A stretch of 64,000 bases of DNA, taken from positions 1,240,001-1,304,000 of the forward strand of contig JALJCS010000035.1 in NCBI GenBank assembly GCA_023055355.1, written 5' to 3'. Made by a program: the position numbers and the translations under genes. The number at the start of each line of letters is the position of its first letter. Positions within the stretch are counted from its first letter, which is position 1. The DNA comes from Agelaius tricolor (lineage: Eukaryota; Chordata; Aves; Passeriformes; Icteridae). The notes below the pieces were generated by a model. It was not told where the DNA came from. It was given only the letters and a program-made list of their open reading frames with translations, and searched no databases. Below, piece after piece: positions 20,383 through 32,884 of the stretch.

Positions 20383-21292
20383 AATGCACTAGGTGGAGAA
20401 AGCAGAGAGCTGGTGGGAGCTGGCCAAGCCCTCCAGAGGCAGCCACAGAACTTTGGTCCTGCCTGGGAACTTTGCTCTTGGCATCTCACAGCTCCTTCCT
20501 CCCTCTCATTTCTGCCTCCTCACCAAAGCTCTCCCAGATCTCCTCCCTCAGCTTTGTCTCCCACTCATCCTTCAATGCTCCCCCAGCTGCTGCCTGTGGT
20601 GCTTCAAGGGCTTCTCCATATTTCTCCTCATCTGCAAATCCCCATTTTAGAGGTGCCAGCCTGGACCTGATGCTCTTGGAGGCCTTTTCCAGCCTTAATG
20701 ACGATTTCCACACCCCCTGCTGGCTTCTGAGACGTTCCCTCCCTTCTGGAAGTGCTTCGGGCATTCTCCTTTACTACCTCACCTCAGAACAAATGGAAAT
20801 GATGCAGGGACATTCAGGCTTCCCTTTCAGTGCAGAGCAGTTCACACATTTCAGCGAGGAGATTTCAGAAGTGCAAATGTTCCTGTAGTACACTGAAAAA
20901 TATGAATGAAAAGGAACACGCCGGAGCTTCAAAATAGCCTGGGGTGAGATTTTTTTTTTTTCTGATGAGGAGGAGACAGAGCGAAAAAAAAAAAAACCCA
21001 AGATAATTTTATGCACAACCCAAGATGGAGCAGGGAGCCTTTTTCATGTCAAAAATGGATCAGCCTATTTTTGAAACAATGCCTGTTTCTGGTCCCCACA
21101 AAGCTGGCCCTGTGAGGGAGCGTGGAGCGGAGCTGTTCCCTTTGCCATTCCCTCCTGGATTTGCTGTTTGTGGAGGTGCCAGGGGCTCCACAGGGACGGG
21201 CACTGGGAGTTCAAGGCAGAGGCACCTGAGGAAATCCCCCAGGCAGCAGCAGCAGCAGCAGCAGTGCTTGTTCCTGTGCTGGAATGGGGCAC
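20383..21292. other. No gene seen; CAG tract and possible LINE stub
   Basis: A (GCA)7-type tract lies at 21243-21264. Around 20655-20710, cctggacctgatgctcttgg followed by ggccttttccagcc resembles a worn CR1-type end. A- and T-runs occur near 20950-21000. Nothing is coding as far as can be judged. Confidence 0.5.
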
Positions 21293-21298
21293 GGGCCA

Positions 21299-21700
21299 CG
21301 GCGCACATTTTCCACATCTTTATGGAAAATTTTATGGAAAATCCTTTCCTTGGGATTTTTCTTCCTGAGAAGCTGAGAGGCCTCAGGAACAAAATGGAAC
21401 CAATGGTTATCTGCTGCTGTGGAATGCAACAGGTGCATCTGGGATTGGGCTCATGTGGTTGTTTCTCATTAATGGCCAATCACAGCCCAGCTGGCTCAGA
21501 CTCTCTGTCCAAGCCACAAACCTTTGTTATCATTCTTTCTTTTTCTATTCTTAGCCAGCCTTCTGATGAAATCCTTTCTTCTGTTCTTTTAGTATAGTTT
21601 TAATGTAATTTATATCATAAAATAATCAATCAACCTTGTGAAACATGGAGTCAGATCCTCATCTCTTCCCTCATCCTCAGACCCTGTGAACACCAGCACA
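21299..21700 (+). mobile_element. Solo LTR, family LTR-B, with target duplication
   Basis: Flanked by identical GGGCCA at 21293-21298 and 21701-21706. The start is CGGCGCACA where a TGTCGCACA-type start is expected, so the terminal T is mutated. The end is CAGCACA. Inside: aagctgagaggcctcagg, atctgctgctgtggaatgca, CCAAT at 21476-21480, cttttagtatagttttaa, a damaged poly(A) signal (aataatcaat) and acatggagtcagatcc. Confidence 0.92.
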
Positions 21701-21706
21701 GGGCCA

Positions 21707-23379
21707 CATCCTGAGGAGGGCAATAGAACAGCAATAGCCAGTGTTTATTTTGGTATTATTAAGTCTAAAGTGTGTACTTTCAGCCAGTTCCAGGGCAGCA
21801 CAAGCTTCACTTTAACTCCTGGAAGCTCCTTTTTTATTGGTGTCTGAGGCTCAGCTGTGCAGTCTGGCCCCAGGGGCTCTCCCAGAGCCCCTCCTGGTGC
21901 TGTTTCTCCTGTCCTTCTCTCCAAGGAGGGAGAAATTTCTATCTTTTTAAGGCCCACTCCTGCCAGCTCTGAGTGCAGCAGAAGGGAATTATTAATTTCT
22001 GTGCGTGGTGCTTCATACCAGAGCACACAGAGGTCTCTCTTCCCACCTCATTCTATTTTTCCTGTGGAGGCAACACATCAGTGCTTCCATGTCTTTGTGT
22101 GTTCTTAGCCTTGCTCCACTTCTCCAGACCTTTACCTACTTGGCTCTGGCTTCAAGCACCAGGAGTAAAACATATATTTATGGAACAAGTAATTTTAAAA
22201 TTTGTTCTTGCTAATTATTACCTTGGTTGGGCTCAGTCCCGAGGGAGCGCTTGACGTTTTGAGAGCTTTCTAATCAAATTGTTCTAAAGCTCATTTTGAG
22301 CTTCATTAAAACAGGGGAGGATCTTTCATCTTTATATAACTTTTGAAACTGCTAATGGCCTTAAATAAAATAGGAGCCTTGTGAAAAATGCACCAAATAT
22401 ACCAGGGAGGCTTTTGAAAAAAAAAAGGAGTGAGAGGGTGATGATTTGAAAGCATTTGTGAGGAAAGTTCTCCAGATTAGTTAAAGAAAGCAAAGTGGGA
22501 AAAGTTTTGTGGGTTCAGCACAGAGCAAAGTCAGCTCCTGGGCTGAGATAAAGAGGTAACCTGCTGGGAATTCTAACAAAGGGATGGCATCAAACCCTGA
22601 GGACCAGGTCTGCAAAACCATGGCTGAGCCCCATGGCTGTGTGCAGCTGGAGGAGGACCAGAATTCCATGGGAAATCAGGGCAGGGAAAGGTGCCAGGAA
22701 GGAAGGAGGTCAGTCACATTCCCACTTTCTCTGTTCCTAAAATGCTGCCTTGCCTGCTGGGGCTGGGATGCTGAGAACCAGCCCTGCACATCCCCAGCTA
22801 TTGAGCAGCCTGCAGCCAGAAGGGACTCAGGCCCATATTTTCCCCCTTAATTTACAGGATTGTTTGCACACTGGGATGCCAGATGGCCTGAACTTTAAGT
22901 TAGGAGATAATGCAGTCAAATCCCAGCCTCCCATCCTGAGAGGAGCAGAGGAAATCCCTCAGAAGAGGCAGCTTCGTGCTGAGTGCTCACAAACATCTCC
23001 AGCGAGGGCCCCAGGGCTCTGCAGCAGCTCAGCCACCCCCAATGGCTCCAGGCTGGCTGGGAGAGGAGCAGCTGCTCTGGGAGGCACCAAAACCCAGAGC
23101 CACGGCACACCCTGAGCTCAGAGGGACCCCCAGATCACCAAATCCAGCTCCTGGCCCTGCCCGGACCCCCAAAATCCTATCCTGGGCACCCCTGGCTGCC
23201 CAAAGGCTCCTGGAGCTCTGGCAGCCTCAGGGCTGTGCCCATTCCCTGGGGCAGTGCCCAGCACCCTCTGGTGGAAAAACCTTTCCCAAAATCCACCCCA
23301 AAGCTGCCCTGAGCCAGCTCCAGCCATTCCCTGGCTCCTGTCCTGCTCACTACAGGGATCAGAGATGGACACAGCGCCC
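21707..23379. other. No gene seen; possible conserved non-coding part
   Basis: Unique sequence. 22180-22400 is AT-balanced with aacaagtaattttaaaattt and taatcaaattgttctaaag words and no repeat character, a candidate regulatory element. 22900-23380 is GC-richer with overlapping frames on both strands and no domain. Confidence 0.45.
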
Positions 23380-23582
23380 AGAGGTGCCCCCAGGGCTCGG
23401 CAGAGTGGTGGGATCACCTCAGATGTGCCCCCAGGGCTGGGTAGAAGGGGAAATCATTCCAGATGTGCCTCTAGGGCTGGGCAGAGGGAGGAAATCATTC
23501 CAGATGTGCCCCCAGGCTTGGACAGAGGGTGGAAATCATTCCAGATGTGCCTCTAGGGCTGGGCAGAGGGGCAGGATCAGCC
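23380..23582. repeat. 41-bp minisatellite, 5 units
   Basis: agatgtgcccccagggctgg and agatgtgcctctagggctgg unit types alternate at 23421, 23461, 23502 and 23543, preceded by a diverged first unit at 23380. The alternation suggests a dimeric higher-order unit. Confidence 0.9.
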
Positions 23583-24339
23583 CAGAGCTGCTGGGAATGC
23601 CCTTCCTGGTGCCCCCTTTGCTGGAGCTGTGCCCTGCCAGGCAGGGTCGGTGCTGTCCCCACCCTCACCCTGTGTTTGCTCCCTTCCCTTTGGCCATTGC
23701 TGCCGTCATGCTTTGGTTTGCAGTTCTCCTGATGGGCAAACGATTGGCACTAATTGATAAAACGCTTTCATTTACTCGGTGACAGAATTATTAGAGGCTG
23801 ATAATTGATGGAATGGCATCACACAGCTTTTTCCCAATGATCACATTAATTATAGATCCCTCCTGCTTTCTTGTCTGCAGCACTGTTGCTCCCATTCATG
23901 TTCATTTAACTCGATCATGCATTTCATTAGCAAACAATCAAGTGTGATTGTACAGAGCCACAGTCCCAGCCAGGAACTGGCCTCAGAATCAGATTTAGCA
24001 CGAGGAAGGCAATCATTTCTGGAGGGGCATGTTAGGAAAATCAATCCACAAACACCGGAGGTTTATGCCCAAAAAGGAGAGAGTGGAGTAATTTCACTTT
24101 ATTTGAATAAAGGGAGAGGCCATGGGGCATCCCCTGGGGTCTCTCCAGTTTTTGCAGGACTCAGCCTCCTTTCTATCCCAATTTCCCAGCTGCATTTCCC
24201 TCTCTCTTCCCATCTTGTCACAGGCTGTGCCTGACCAGACGCCCAAGCCAGCACAAAACCTGGCACTGACTGCAATTTAATTGCTTCAAATGTGACAATC
24301 CTTCAGCTTTTAACCTAAAGAAAGCCTTATTACATCAAA
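23583..24339. other. No gene seen; candidate conserved non-coding DNA
   Basis: 23700-24080 contains aattgataaaacgctttc, attagaggctgataattg and catgcatttcattagcaaac, with many ATTA cores and no repeats. It looks like a developmental enhancer, but this is appearance only. Confidence 0.4.
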
Positions 24340-25085
24340 ATAATGTACCTCTAAATATATAAAAAAGAGATATTTTTATATTTCAAATATATACTATATA
24401 AATATATATACTACACAAATATAAATATATAAATATATAAAATATAAATATATACTATATAAATATATACACTACACAAATAGAAATATATATAAATATA
24501 AATATATACTACACAAACACATACTATATAAATATAAACATGTTTATTTATTTATTTATTATTATATAAACATATATATTTATTTATTTATTATTTATAG
24601 AAATAAGTATATATATCTAGAAATATCATTTATATTTATATGAATACTTCATATTGATATAATTTTATATGATTACATATTAAATTTATATAATTTCTAT
24701 TTATTTAGATAAATAAGTATATATATACCTGTAAATATAATTTATAGATATATAAATAATCCATATTTATATAAATATATTATATGATTATAATAATTAC
24801 ATTTATATTATTATTTATATAAATAATAATATGATTATATTATTTTATATGATTACATATTATATTATTTTATATTATTACACATTACATTATTTTTTAT
24901 GATTACATATTAAATTGATACAATTTCTATTTATTTATATAACTAAGTATATATATTTATATAGTATACTATATATATAGTAATTTCTATTTATTTATAT
25001 AACTAAGTATATATATTTATATCTAGAAATATAATTTCTATTTATAGAAATAATTAATATTTATATAATTTTATATGATGACACA
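24340..25085. repeat. AT-rich low-complexity region
   Basis: About 745 bp almost free of G and C, made of degraded tataaata, tttatttatt and tatataatt units. An atataactaagtatatat-type segment (tatttatataactaagt) is repeated near 24930 and 24990. Likely decayed microsatellite. Confidence 0.92.
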
Positions 25086-25864
25086 TGACATTGATATAAT
25101 TCTGTGGTTCCATTCCCTGACCCCCTGAAGAGCCTCTCCACCTTGTCCAGCCCAGCCCCGAGTCCAGCCCCAGGCTGGGTTTAACCCACACCAGCTTTGG
25201 TGCTGATTTTCAGTTTCCCCTCCCTCTGGCTCTGCCCTCCTGTGAGTTTTTAGGACAGGAGAGACCCTGAGCACTCAGCACCAAGGATCATCCAGGGGTG
25301 CTAAGGAATTGAGCACAACCCAGCCTTGCTTCCCTCAGCAGCGTTTTGCTGCTCTGGCTTGGGGGACAAACATATGGCCCTGAGTGTGCTGGGAATGAGG
25401 GCTCCCCTGACATTTCTCAGTGACAGATGGGACAGGACAAACTCCAATTTGCTCTCCCCTGGCAGCAGGAAACATCTGTGGTGCTGGGAGCACTGGGACA
25501 GGGCAGGGAAGCTACAAGGTAAAGGGCATCCCAGGGAGGGGAAGAGAAAAACTCTTAATTGGCACTGAAAATAAACCTGGGACTCAGCCTGAAGGAAGGG
25601 AGGCTCCAGTGACAGGTGAAGCTGTGGAGGTTTCTCTGCAAGTGCAGAAAATGAGCTGGAAGCTCAGGAAAACTTCCCTCTGAGGGATGAGCAGGGGGTT
25701 TGCCTCACCCTCTGGAGGAGGGCATTGGTTGGGAGTCCAAAAAAGCAGTTTGACAAAAATGGCACCAAAATGCCCTTCATGGGCCAGAGAGGGGCCAGCT
25801 GTGGAGTGGTGGCAGAGGGGACAGGGAAAACCCAGTGTTTCACCCTGTTAAAGCACTGGAGGAA
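25086..25864. other. No gene seen
   Basis: Unique sequence of moderate GC with no recognised element. Confidence 0.45.
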
Positions 25865-26245
25865 TGTGACGTGTTCACAGGGTCTGAGGATGAGGGAGGA
25901 GACGAGGATCTGACTCCATGTTTCACAAGGCTGATTTATTATTTTATGATATATATTATACTAAAACTGTACTAAAAGAATAGAAGAAAGGATTTTCTCA
26001 GAAGGCTGGGTAAGAATAAAAAATAAGGAAAAAATAACAAAGATTTCTGTCTGGGACTTGGTCTGAGCCAGCTGGACTGTGATTGGCCATTAATGAGAAA
26101 CAACCACATGAGCCCAATCCCAGATGCACCTGTTGCATTCCACAGCAGCAGATAACCATTGGGTACATTTTGTTCCTGAGGCCTCTCAGCTTCTCAGGAA
26201 GAAAAATCCTAAGGAAAGGATTTTTCATAAAATATGGCTAAAGCA
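25865..26245 (-). mobile_element. Solo LTR, family LTR-B
   Basis: Starts tgtgacg on plus and carries all B blocks: gactccatgtttcacaagg, ctgatttattattttatg, ctgtgattggccattaatg, gcattccacagcagcagat and gaggcctctcagcttctcag. The right end (taaagca) has diverged from the usual gcgaca, and no target duplication could be fixed. Confidence 0.85.
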
Positions 26246-26260
26246 GAATATCAGGAAGGA

Positions 26261-26269
26261 ATATATATA

Positions 26270-26362
<93 letters not shown>
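26261..26362. repeat. (TA)n microsatellite
   Basis: About 45 ta units, with a few ac interruptions at the left. It begins about 15 bp after an LTR-B end and is followed within 25 bp by an LTR-D fragment. Confidence 0.98.
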
Positions 26363-26367
<5 letters not shown>

Positions 26368-26382
26368 TGCCAAGGCAGCAAA

Positions 26383-26520
26383 CAGCTCCATTTGGGACCA
26401 TTTTGGTTCATCTTGGGTGTAGTCCTGTCTCTGCTGCCCAAGGTGGATCCTTTGAATAAATCCCTGCTTTGTTCTGTAACTCTGCCCTGCCTCTGCTCCA
26501 GCTCAGCCTCTCCAGGCATC
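26383..26520 (+). mobile_element. LTR-D 3' fragment
   Basis: Matches the 3' third of 35701-36183: tgggaccattttggttcatc, ctgcccaaggtggatcc, tttgaataaatccctg (poly(A) signal) and ctgctccagctcagcct. The 5' part is absent. Confidence 0.8.
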
Positions 26521-27877
26521 AGGGTGGGCACAGGTTCAGTTCCCCATAAATGGCACAGAGAACTCAAATCACTCCTGAATTTCCTTGGGAAATTCAAATC
26601 CCTTGGAAATTCAGTGGCAAACTCCATTCTGGGCTTTGTACTGTGGATTAAGCAGGGAGGAAGCCAGAGCAGGAGAAATGAAGGAATAACATGAAATTAT
26701 TGCATCTTTCTTTTATTGCTTAGCCCAGCATTAGAACATCAAAAAGCTGCTCTCCAAAACCCATGAAATCTTAAAACATTTGGGGTTTGCTGTGTAAATC
26801 TGCTGAATTTGTGCATATTGCCTTCTCTCTCCAGCCACCAGGACTGAAAACTTTTATTTGTTAATAAAGCCGAGTGGCTCGGGGAGCCTGGAAAATGGAG
26901 AGCTGGAAAGCAGCAGGAAATAATTCTGCATTTCCCTGGGAAGAATCAATGAGCTCAACACCATCCCTGTTATTTGTTGAACCCCTGAGCTCTTTGCATC
27001 CCCCTCCCTGTGCCTGACAGCCCCAAAGTGCTGCTCCTTAAAGGCAGGGCAAACATTGGAGCTGGGAAGCCTCAGCACCGGCCTTTTATTGAAACTTCTG
27101 TTTCATGGCTCACGAGAGACGTGGAAAATCAATTCCACCAGCAGTATTTTCTTAAAGCAACATCTAATTGCTCACAAATGGGGGCTTGGAGGAGAAGGGC
27201 CTCCTTCAATTATGAAGCAGCAGCATGGCAGGGGAAGAACACGATGTCTATTACTTTTTTTGATAAATCAATAAAAAAATAAACAAACAGCGGCAGATTG
27301 GTCTCCTGGGGATGCCAAGTCCACTCCCAGGATGGATTTTATAGGCCTTATAAAAACAGAGTTTATATTATGGCATCTTAATTAGAGAAGAGCTTCCAGT
27401 GCTGCTGAGGGTTTTTATAAATTTCTGTCCATGGGCCAGCCAGGCTGGAATTGCTGCTCTTCCAGCCACAGAGCCCCTCTCTGAGGTCATTTCTGGCAAT
27501 TTTGGCTGCTTTCAGAGAAGATGAGATAGGAAACCGAAGCTGGGAGTGAAGTTCAGATGAGAAATGCTGGTATTTTGGTGCCTTGTTTTTCCTGTCTGAA
27601 AACAGAAGGAAAAAAGGTATTTAAAAATACACACACTGATAACAGAAATTTGGGACAGATCTTGCAGTGTTTCCATTTTGCTTTCAATCTTTGAAGGTTT
27701 CTCTTGTAGGCTGTAAGTGAAATTTTGAAACAAACGTCATTTTGAATTTAAAAAAAAAACCCTGAACAACCACCAGAAAAACCCACCCTGATCACAGATC
27801 TTTATCAAAACCTGAAGAGACATTTGAAGAATTTATGATTATTTACCTTGAAATGTGAGATCTGGATTTGTCCCATT
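26521..27877. other. No gene seen
   Basis: Unique sequence. 27060-27300 is AT-balanced and repeat-free. An A-run lies at 27751-27760. No supported exon. Confidence 0.45.
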
Positions 27878-27968
27878 TGTCATGGAATCATCATGGAATG
27901 GTTTGGGTGGAAGGGACCTCAAAGCTCAATCCCTCCTCCTGCCATGGGCACAACCTTGCACTACCCAG
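27878..27968 (-). mobile_element. CR1 LINE 3' stub
   Basis: On plus: tcatggaatggtttgggtgg, aagggacctcaaagctcaat and cctcctgccatgggca, the reverse of a CR1 terminus. Confidence 0.75.
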
Positions 27969-28834
27969 ATTCTTGCCATAAATATAATTATTTATTACTC
28001 AGAACACCCTTATTTGTCACCTTCAGCAAATGGTGAGAGAGGAATTTGGAATCACTGGGCCTTTTTTCCCTAAAGTGTTAAAAATGAACGAGTTATAACT
28101 GGGGCAAATGGAATTTTTTATCTGCAATTTGAACCCAAGCTTTATAAACCCTTGTGAAACTCTGGAAATTATTTGCAAATTAATTACCACTTACTAAAAA
28201 AAAAAGAAGAAAAATGTATTTCTAGTCCTGACCTACAGCCTTGGAGGAGCTGAGACGTTCCTTTGGTCAAGCTGGGAATCCAGAGGGTTGGAATCTTCAT
28301 CCAGAATAAATATTTTAACTCCAGGCAGCAAATTCCATGCATCCATGAGGGATTTTCCCTGGAAACTTCTCCCTTTTCCCTTTTCCCTGCTGTCTGAGCC
28401 TCTCCTGCAGCGAGGCTGCATTTCCAGGCAGGCTGTGGTGCAGACTGCAATGTGCAAATACCCAGGCAGGCAGAGTGGAAATCTCACAATATTTGATTAA
28501 CCTGAATTATTTGCTTTCATAAACAAGTAGGTTTTGAAGATCTCTCCAGGACTGCAAATGATTTTGGCAATTATCTCGGAGAGATAATTAGGGATTTCAA
28601 AGGAGGATGCTCTGGAGGGGAGCAGGGAGATGCAAGGTGACCTGCTGCAGTAATCCAGCATGAAGATTAGGGAGGAGGACATCAAAAGCTGCTGGGTTTG
28701 TTGATGCCATTTCTATTAACAGGATTAGTGCTGATGGCACAGGGAAACTGCCCTGGACAGGAGAGATTTCCTCCCAGGGCCTGGAGACAACACTTGTGCT
28801 GTGGACAATTCCTGTGGGGCCTCACTCTGAGGGG
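27969..28834. other. No gene seen
   Basis: Unique, mildly AT-rich sequence. Confidence 0.4.
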
Positions 28835-28913
28835 CTGGGGTGGTGCCAGGTGTCCATGGGGGCAAGAAAAGGAGATTTAAGGTCCCTTCCAGATGAAACC
28901 ATTCTGGGCTTTG
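28835..28913 (+). mobile_element. Worn CR1-type 3' stub
   Basis: ggtgtccatgggggcaag and gatttaaggtcccttccaga followed by ccattctgggctttgat resemble a mutated CR1 end. The match is short, so confidence is modest. Confidence 0.5.
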
Positions 28914-30229
28914 ATGGCTTCTTTTACTTATTTTTTTAATTTCTCTTTTTTTAATTTATTTTTTTTTTTTATTATTCAGAATGCACAATTTTAACTGAGA
29001 TGTCTAAAATCCTCTTGACTTCTCAAAACACTAGAACAAATTAGAAAAAAAAAAGATTAGACAAAAAATTAGACAAAAAACAGTTAGAAAAAACAAACAA
29101 CCAAAAAAACCCCCCAAAAAAAACCCCAAACCAAACAACTTAGCCAGCTGGAGATGCCAAAATGGAGTTTCTTGATAATTCAGCCATTAACACTTTTTAA
29201 CTGTTCATACTGCTTGTTTTCCAGTGGCTGGAACTTCTTTTTTTTTCTTTTTTTTTCAGTGTAGGATTGCTTGTTTTTTACCAATAATTGCATTTCTGTT
29301 GCCCTACAAGACTCAAAACCATCTGATAAGCTCGTGGCTATTCTGGCTTTGGGTGTGGATCCCCCAGGGCACCCTTGGCTGGGAGAGGGGATGGGACCTC
29401 AGAGGCTCTGGTGGAATCTCCAGATTCTTGCAAAGCTGGGGTGGAAATGAGAGATGGGGACAGGTAAAGGTGTCACAGATTCTCAGACATTTACCCAAGC
29501 AGCTTTATGAGGAGGGGAAACTGAATTTTCAACCAGAAAAAAAAAATGCAGAAATTAAAAAAAAAAAAAATTACTGAAAATTCTTTGGGCTCCTATTTTT
29601 TTTTTCTTTTTTTTTTCCCTCTCTGATTTTCCTCAGCTTCTACAAGGAAAAATCAGCCTGTTCCAACCTGCTCTCCCTTTGAAACACCTGCCTTGCATAT
29701 CTTGGCCAATCAGAGCCAGATAATTGCTTCATTTTCTTCAGAAAATGGGAATTTTGAGTCAATCCAAAAAGAAAAAATGAAACGCTTCAATTTTTATTCT
29801 TTTTTTTTCCTTTCCTGAAGGGTGAATGAAAAATTTTATTTTGAAGTTTAGTTCAAGTTCTTTTCTGTGTCCTCTGGGGTCAGGACAGGCAGAGAATGAG
29901 GGGGAATAAGAAAAGAACTGCTCAGAAATGGGGGAGCCAGAGGAGTCACTATCATAAAGTAATTAATATGATATAATGTTTTATATAGGTATATAGAAAT
30001 ATAACGAATAGAATATGATTAATGCCCGTCTGAGCCCTCCCCACTCCTGGGACAGCACAACCCCAGGTGGGAATGCCCATCCCAGCACCTCCTCCCTCAC
30101 TGCTCATCCCAGGGCTGGCAGATTGTGCAATTTCATCAGCAGGGACAAGAGGAAATAACTCCATGAGCAATTCCCCAAACCACCTCACGTGGGGTGATGG
30201 GGAGCAGAAAGGATCAGGAGAGAGAAAGG
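28914..30229. other. No gene seen; A/T homopolymer-rich
   Basis: Poly-T and poly-A tracts cluster at 28920-29130, 29237-29258, 29540-29570 and 29597-29617. The remainder is unique. Confidence 0.5.
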
Positions 30230-31005
30230 GAACATCATTCACCTCCCAACTCCTGCATGGGGGTGAATTCACCTCCCAGCTCCTGCACTGGGATCACCCA
30301 TTGGGGTCAATTCACCTCCCAGCTCCTGCACTGGGGTGAATTCACCTCCCAGCTCCTGCACTGGGATCACCCATTGGGGTCAATTCACCTCCCAGTTCCT
30401 GCACTGGGATCAATTCACCTCCCAGTTCCTGCACTGGGATCAATTCACCTCCCAGTTCCTGCACTGGGATCACCCATTGGGGTCAATTCATCTCCCAGTT
30501 CCTGCACTGGGATCACCCACTGGGGTGAATTCACCTCCCAGCTCCTGCACTGGGGTCAATTCACCTCCCAGTTCCTGCACTGGGATCATCCATTGGGGTC
30601 AATTCATCTCCCAGTTCCTGCACTGGGATCACCCACTGGGGTGAATTCACCTCCCAGCTCCTGCACTGGGGTCAATTCACCTCCCACTTCCTGCACTGGC
30701 ATCACCCATTGGGTCCCAGTTCCTGCACTGGGATCAATTCATCTCCCAGGATCAATTCACCTCCCAGTTCCTGCACTGGGATCACTCACTGGGGTCAATT
30801 CACCTCCCAGTTCCTGCACTGGGATCAATTCATCTCCCAGGATCAATTCACCTCCCAGTTCCTGCACTGGCATCACCCATTGGGGTCAATTCACTTCCCA
30901 GCTCCTGCACTGGGATCAATTCATCTCCCAGGATCAATTCACCTCCCAGTTCTTGCATTGGGGTGAATTCACCTCCCAGTTCCTGCACTGGGGTCAAACT
31001 GGCAT
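30230..31005. repeat. 30/43-bp minisatellite, about 25 units
   Basis: Two unit types are interspersed: a 30-bp unit (ggatcaattcacctcccagt plus tcctgcactg) and a 43-bp unit carrying an extra gatcacccattgg segment. Some short 15-bp catctcccaggatcaatt partial units also occur. Open plus frames of up to 271 codons result from the repeat. Confidence 0.95.
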
Positions 31006-32884
31006 TTAGGGAACCCCAGTGATTCCCACTGCCCAGCAGTTCCCATCCCACAGGGTACCTGAGCTTCCCATGCACATTGTGTGTCCATCATTAATTTTTT
31101 GAATTAATAAACCACCTTGGGGAGCTTATGTAAGCTCCACCTGCCGCACACGGGAGGCGTTTCTGGGTCATGCTCTGTTATCTCTCAGAGCTCAAGCCAG
31201 CTCCCAGGAATTGATGCAGCTCCAAGAGAACATTTTCCTGCGGCTCCTCATTTGATAATTATTCACCACGGGGCTCCTCAGCTGCTTCTGGCCCTGCTTT
31301 GGACAGGAAGCCAAGCTGGAGGGAGCCCTGCTGGAGCCAGCTCCAGTGATTTCAGATAATGGAGGTGCTACATGATTACCTTTCCTGAAGGAAAAGATGT
31401 TCCTGTTTGCCATCATGACCCCTTCCAGGCAGCCCTGCTTCAGATTTCTCCTCCTCTCAGAGGAGACTTGGCTCAGACCACATCCCAACGCCTCATCCCT
31501 CATTTCCTGCACACCAAAATACGAAATTTCAGCACACCTGGGACTCACAGGTACCCTCAGCTTTGTGTTTTCCCGTGTACATTGGCACTACTATTACTCT
31601 CAACATGGATATTTTATTTATTTGTTTTTACATTTTTGCACCTTTCCCACATGAATTGTGATTATTCTTCCCCACACCTGTTACTGAGTCTGTTATGAAA
31701 TTCAATTATGTAATGTCTGGGACAGGTCCCTAAGTGAGGACAGCTTCACACCCCCTCTGTTCCAGTTTCTCCTTCAGCCCATATTCATAAACATTTAGAA
31801 AACAGGAATTCTGTGTCACAGCAGGTTGTGCCTTCCCTAACTGCACTGGAGTGGAGGTGTGAGGTCCAGTTTGCCATTTTCAGTTGCTCAGCTCATAGAC
31901 AGCCATGAAATATTCAGAATTTCCTTGATGTTGCTGTGGCTTTTTTGGATGCTCACATTTGCCCTGCAGCTACCATGACCCGTGGCTTTAAATTCCCTGC
32001 AAGGACCTGGTAGGAAATGTCCTTGGACATTTGAGAGGGTTTAAACAAAGCCCTTTGGATGGTTCAAAGGGTACTGCTGTAGATCTGAGAGGGTGAAACA
32101 TTGACCAGAGCACTGCCAGCCCCCTGGGCTGTGTCAGGCTGGGCATTAAAGTTCATCTTGGGCTGGACACTCCTTGAAGGATGGAGATGTGAGGTCTGGG
32201 ACTCTTCCCTGCCCCAGCTTAGCCTTGGTCTGTTGGGCTGGGACCCCAGCCCAGAGCTGGCTGACCCCACTGGATGGGTGACAGTGGAGTGTGACTCAGA
32301 ATAAAAGGATTAATCACTCAGATTTTGCATATTTTCCTTTTTCTTGCACACCAGGTCTCAGGTCAGTGCAAGGCCCTGGTGCTGAATTCCCTCCCACACC
32401 CATCAGGACAGTCAGGGTTAATTCCAGGGCAGCCACAGGGCACCCGAGGCCCCATCAATGCAGGGCCACCCCCATTGCTCTGTGGCTTCTGTGCAAACAC
32501 ATCCCTCTGACTCCTGTCACAGAACTGCATTTCTCTGTAACTTCTGGGCAGAGAACCTGGCTCAAGATGTTTGACCTTGGCCAACCCTTGCCTTTGACAA
32601 TCTGTCCAGCCCCAGTGTTTTGACAAGCTAGCTCCAGCAGCATAATTAGCATTCCAGGGGTGATGCAGGGTCCCTCTCTGGCTGTGAAAGGTTCTGACTT
32701 CCTCCTCGGTGAATTAATCCTTTTATTCCTGGGTTTGAACTTGCTCATTCTGGTGGAATGACCCCAGACCTCTTCAGGGGTTTTCTTTAAACACACACAG
32801 CTCCTCCTGGAAAAAAAAAAAAAACACCAAAAAAAACCAAACCTGCTCTTCCTGTGGTGAGCAATCCCCAGCTGTGTTTGAGCA
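31006..32884. other. No gene seen; distant inverted repeat
   Basis: Unique sequence. aataaaaggattaat at 32300-32314 is exactly the reverse complement of 32713-32727, with similar flanking bases, bounding about 400 bp. An A-run is at 32811-32823. No coding evidence. Confidence 0.5.

Noticed and set aside
21243..21264. CAG tract as a polyglutamine-coding exon
   Set aside because: Only about seven triplets, with no supported exon around it.
30194..31009. 271-codon plus frame
   Set aside because: It is confined to the 30/43-bp minisatellite and shifts register with unit type.
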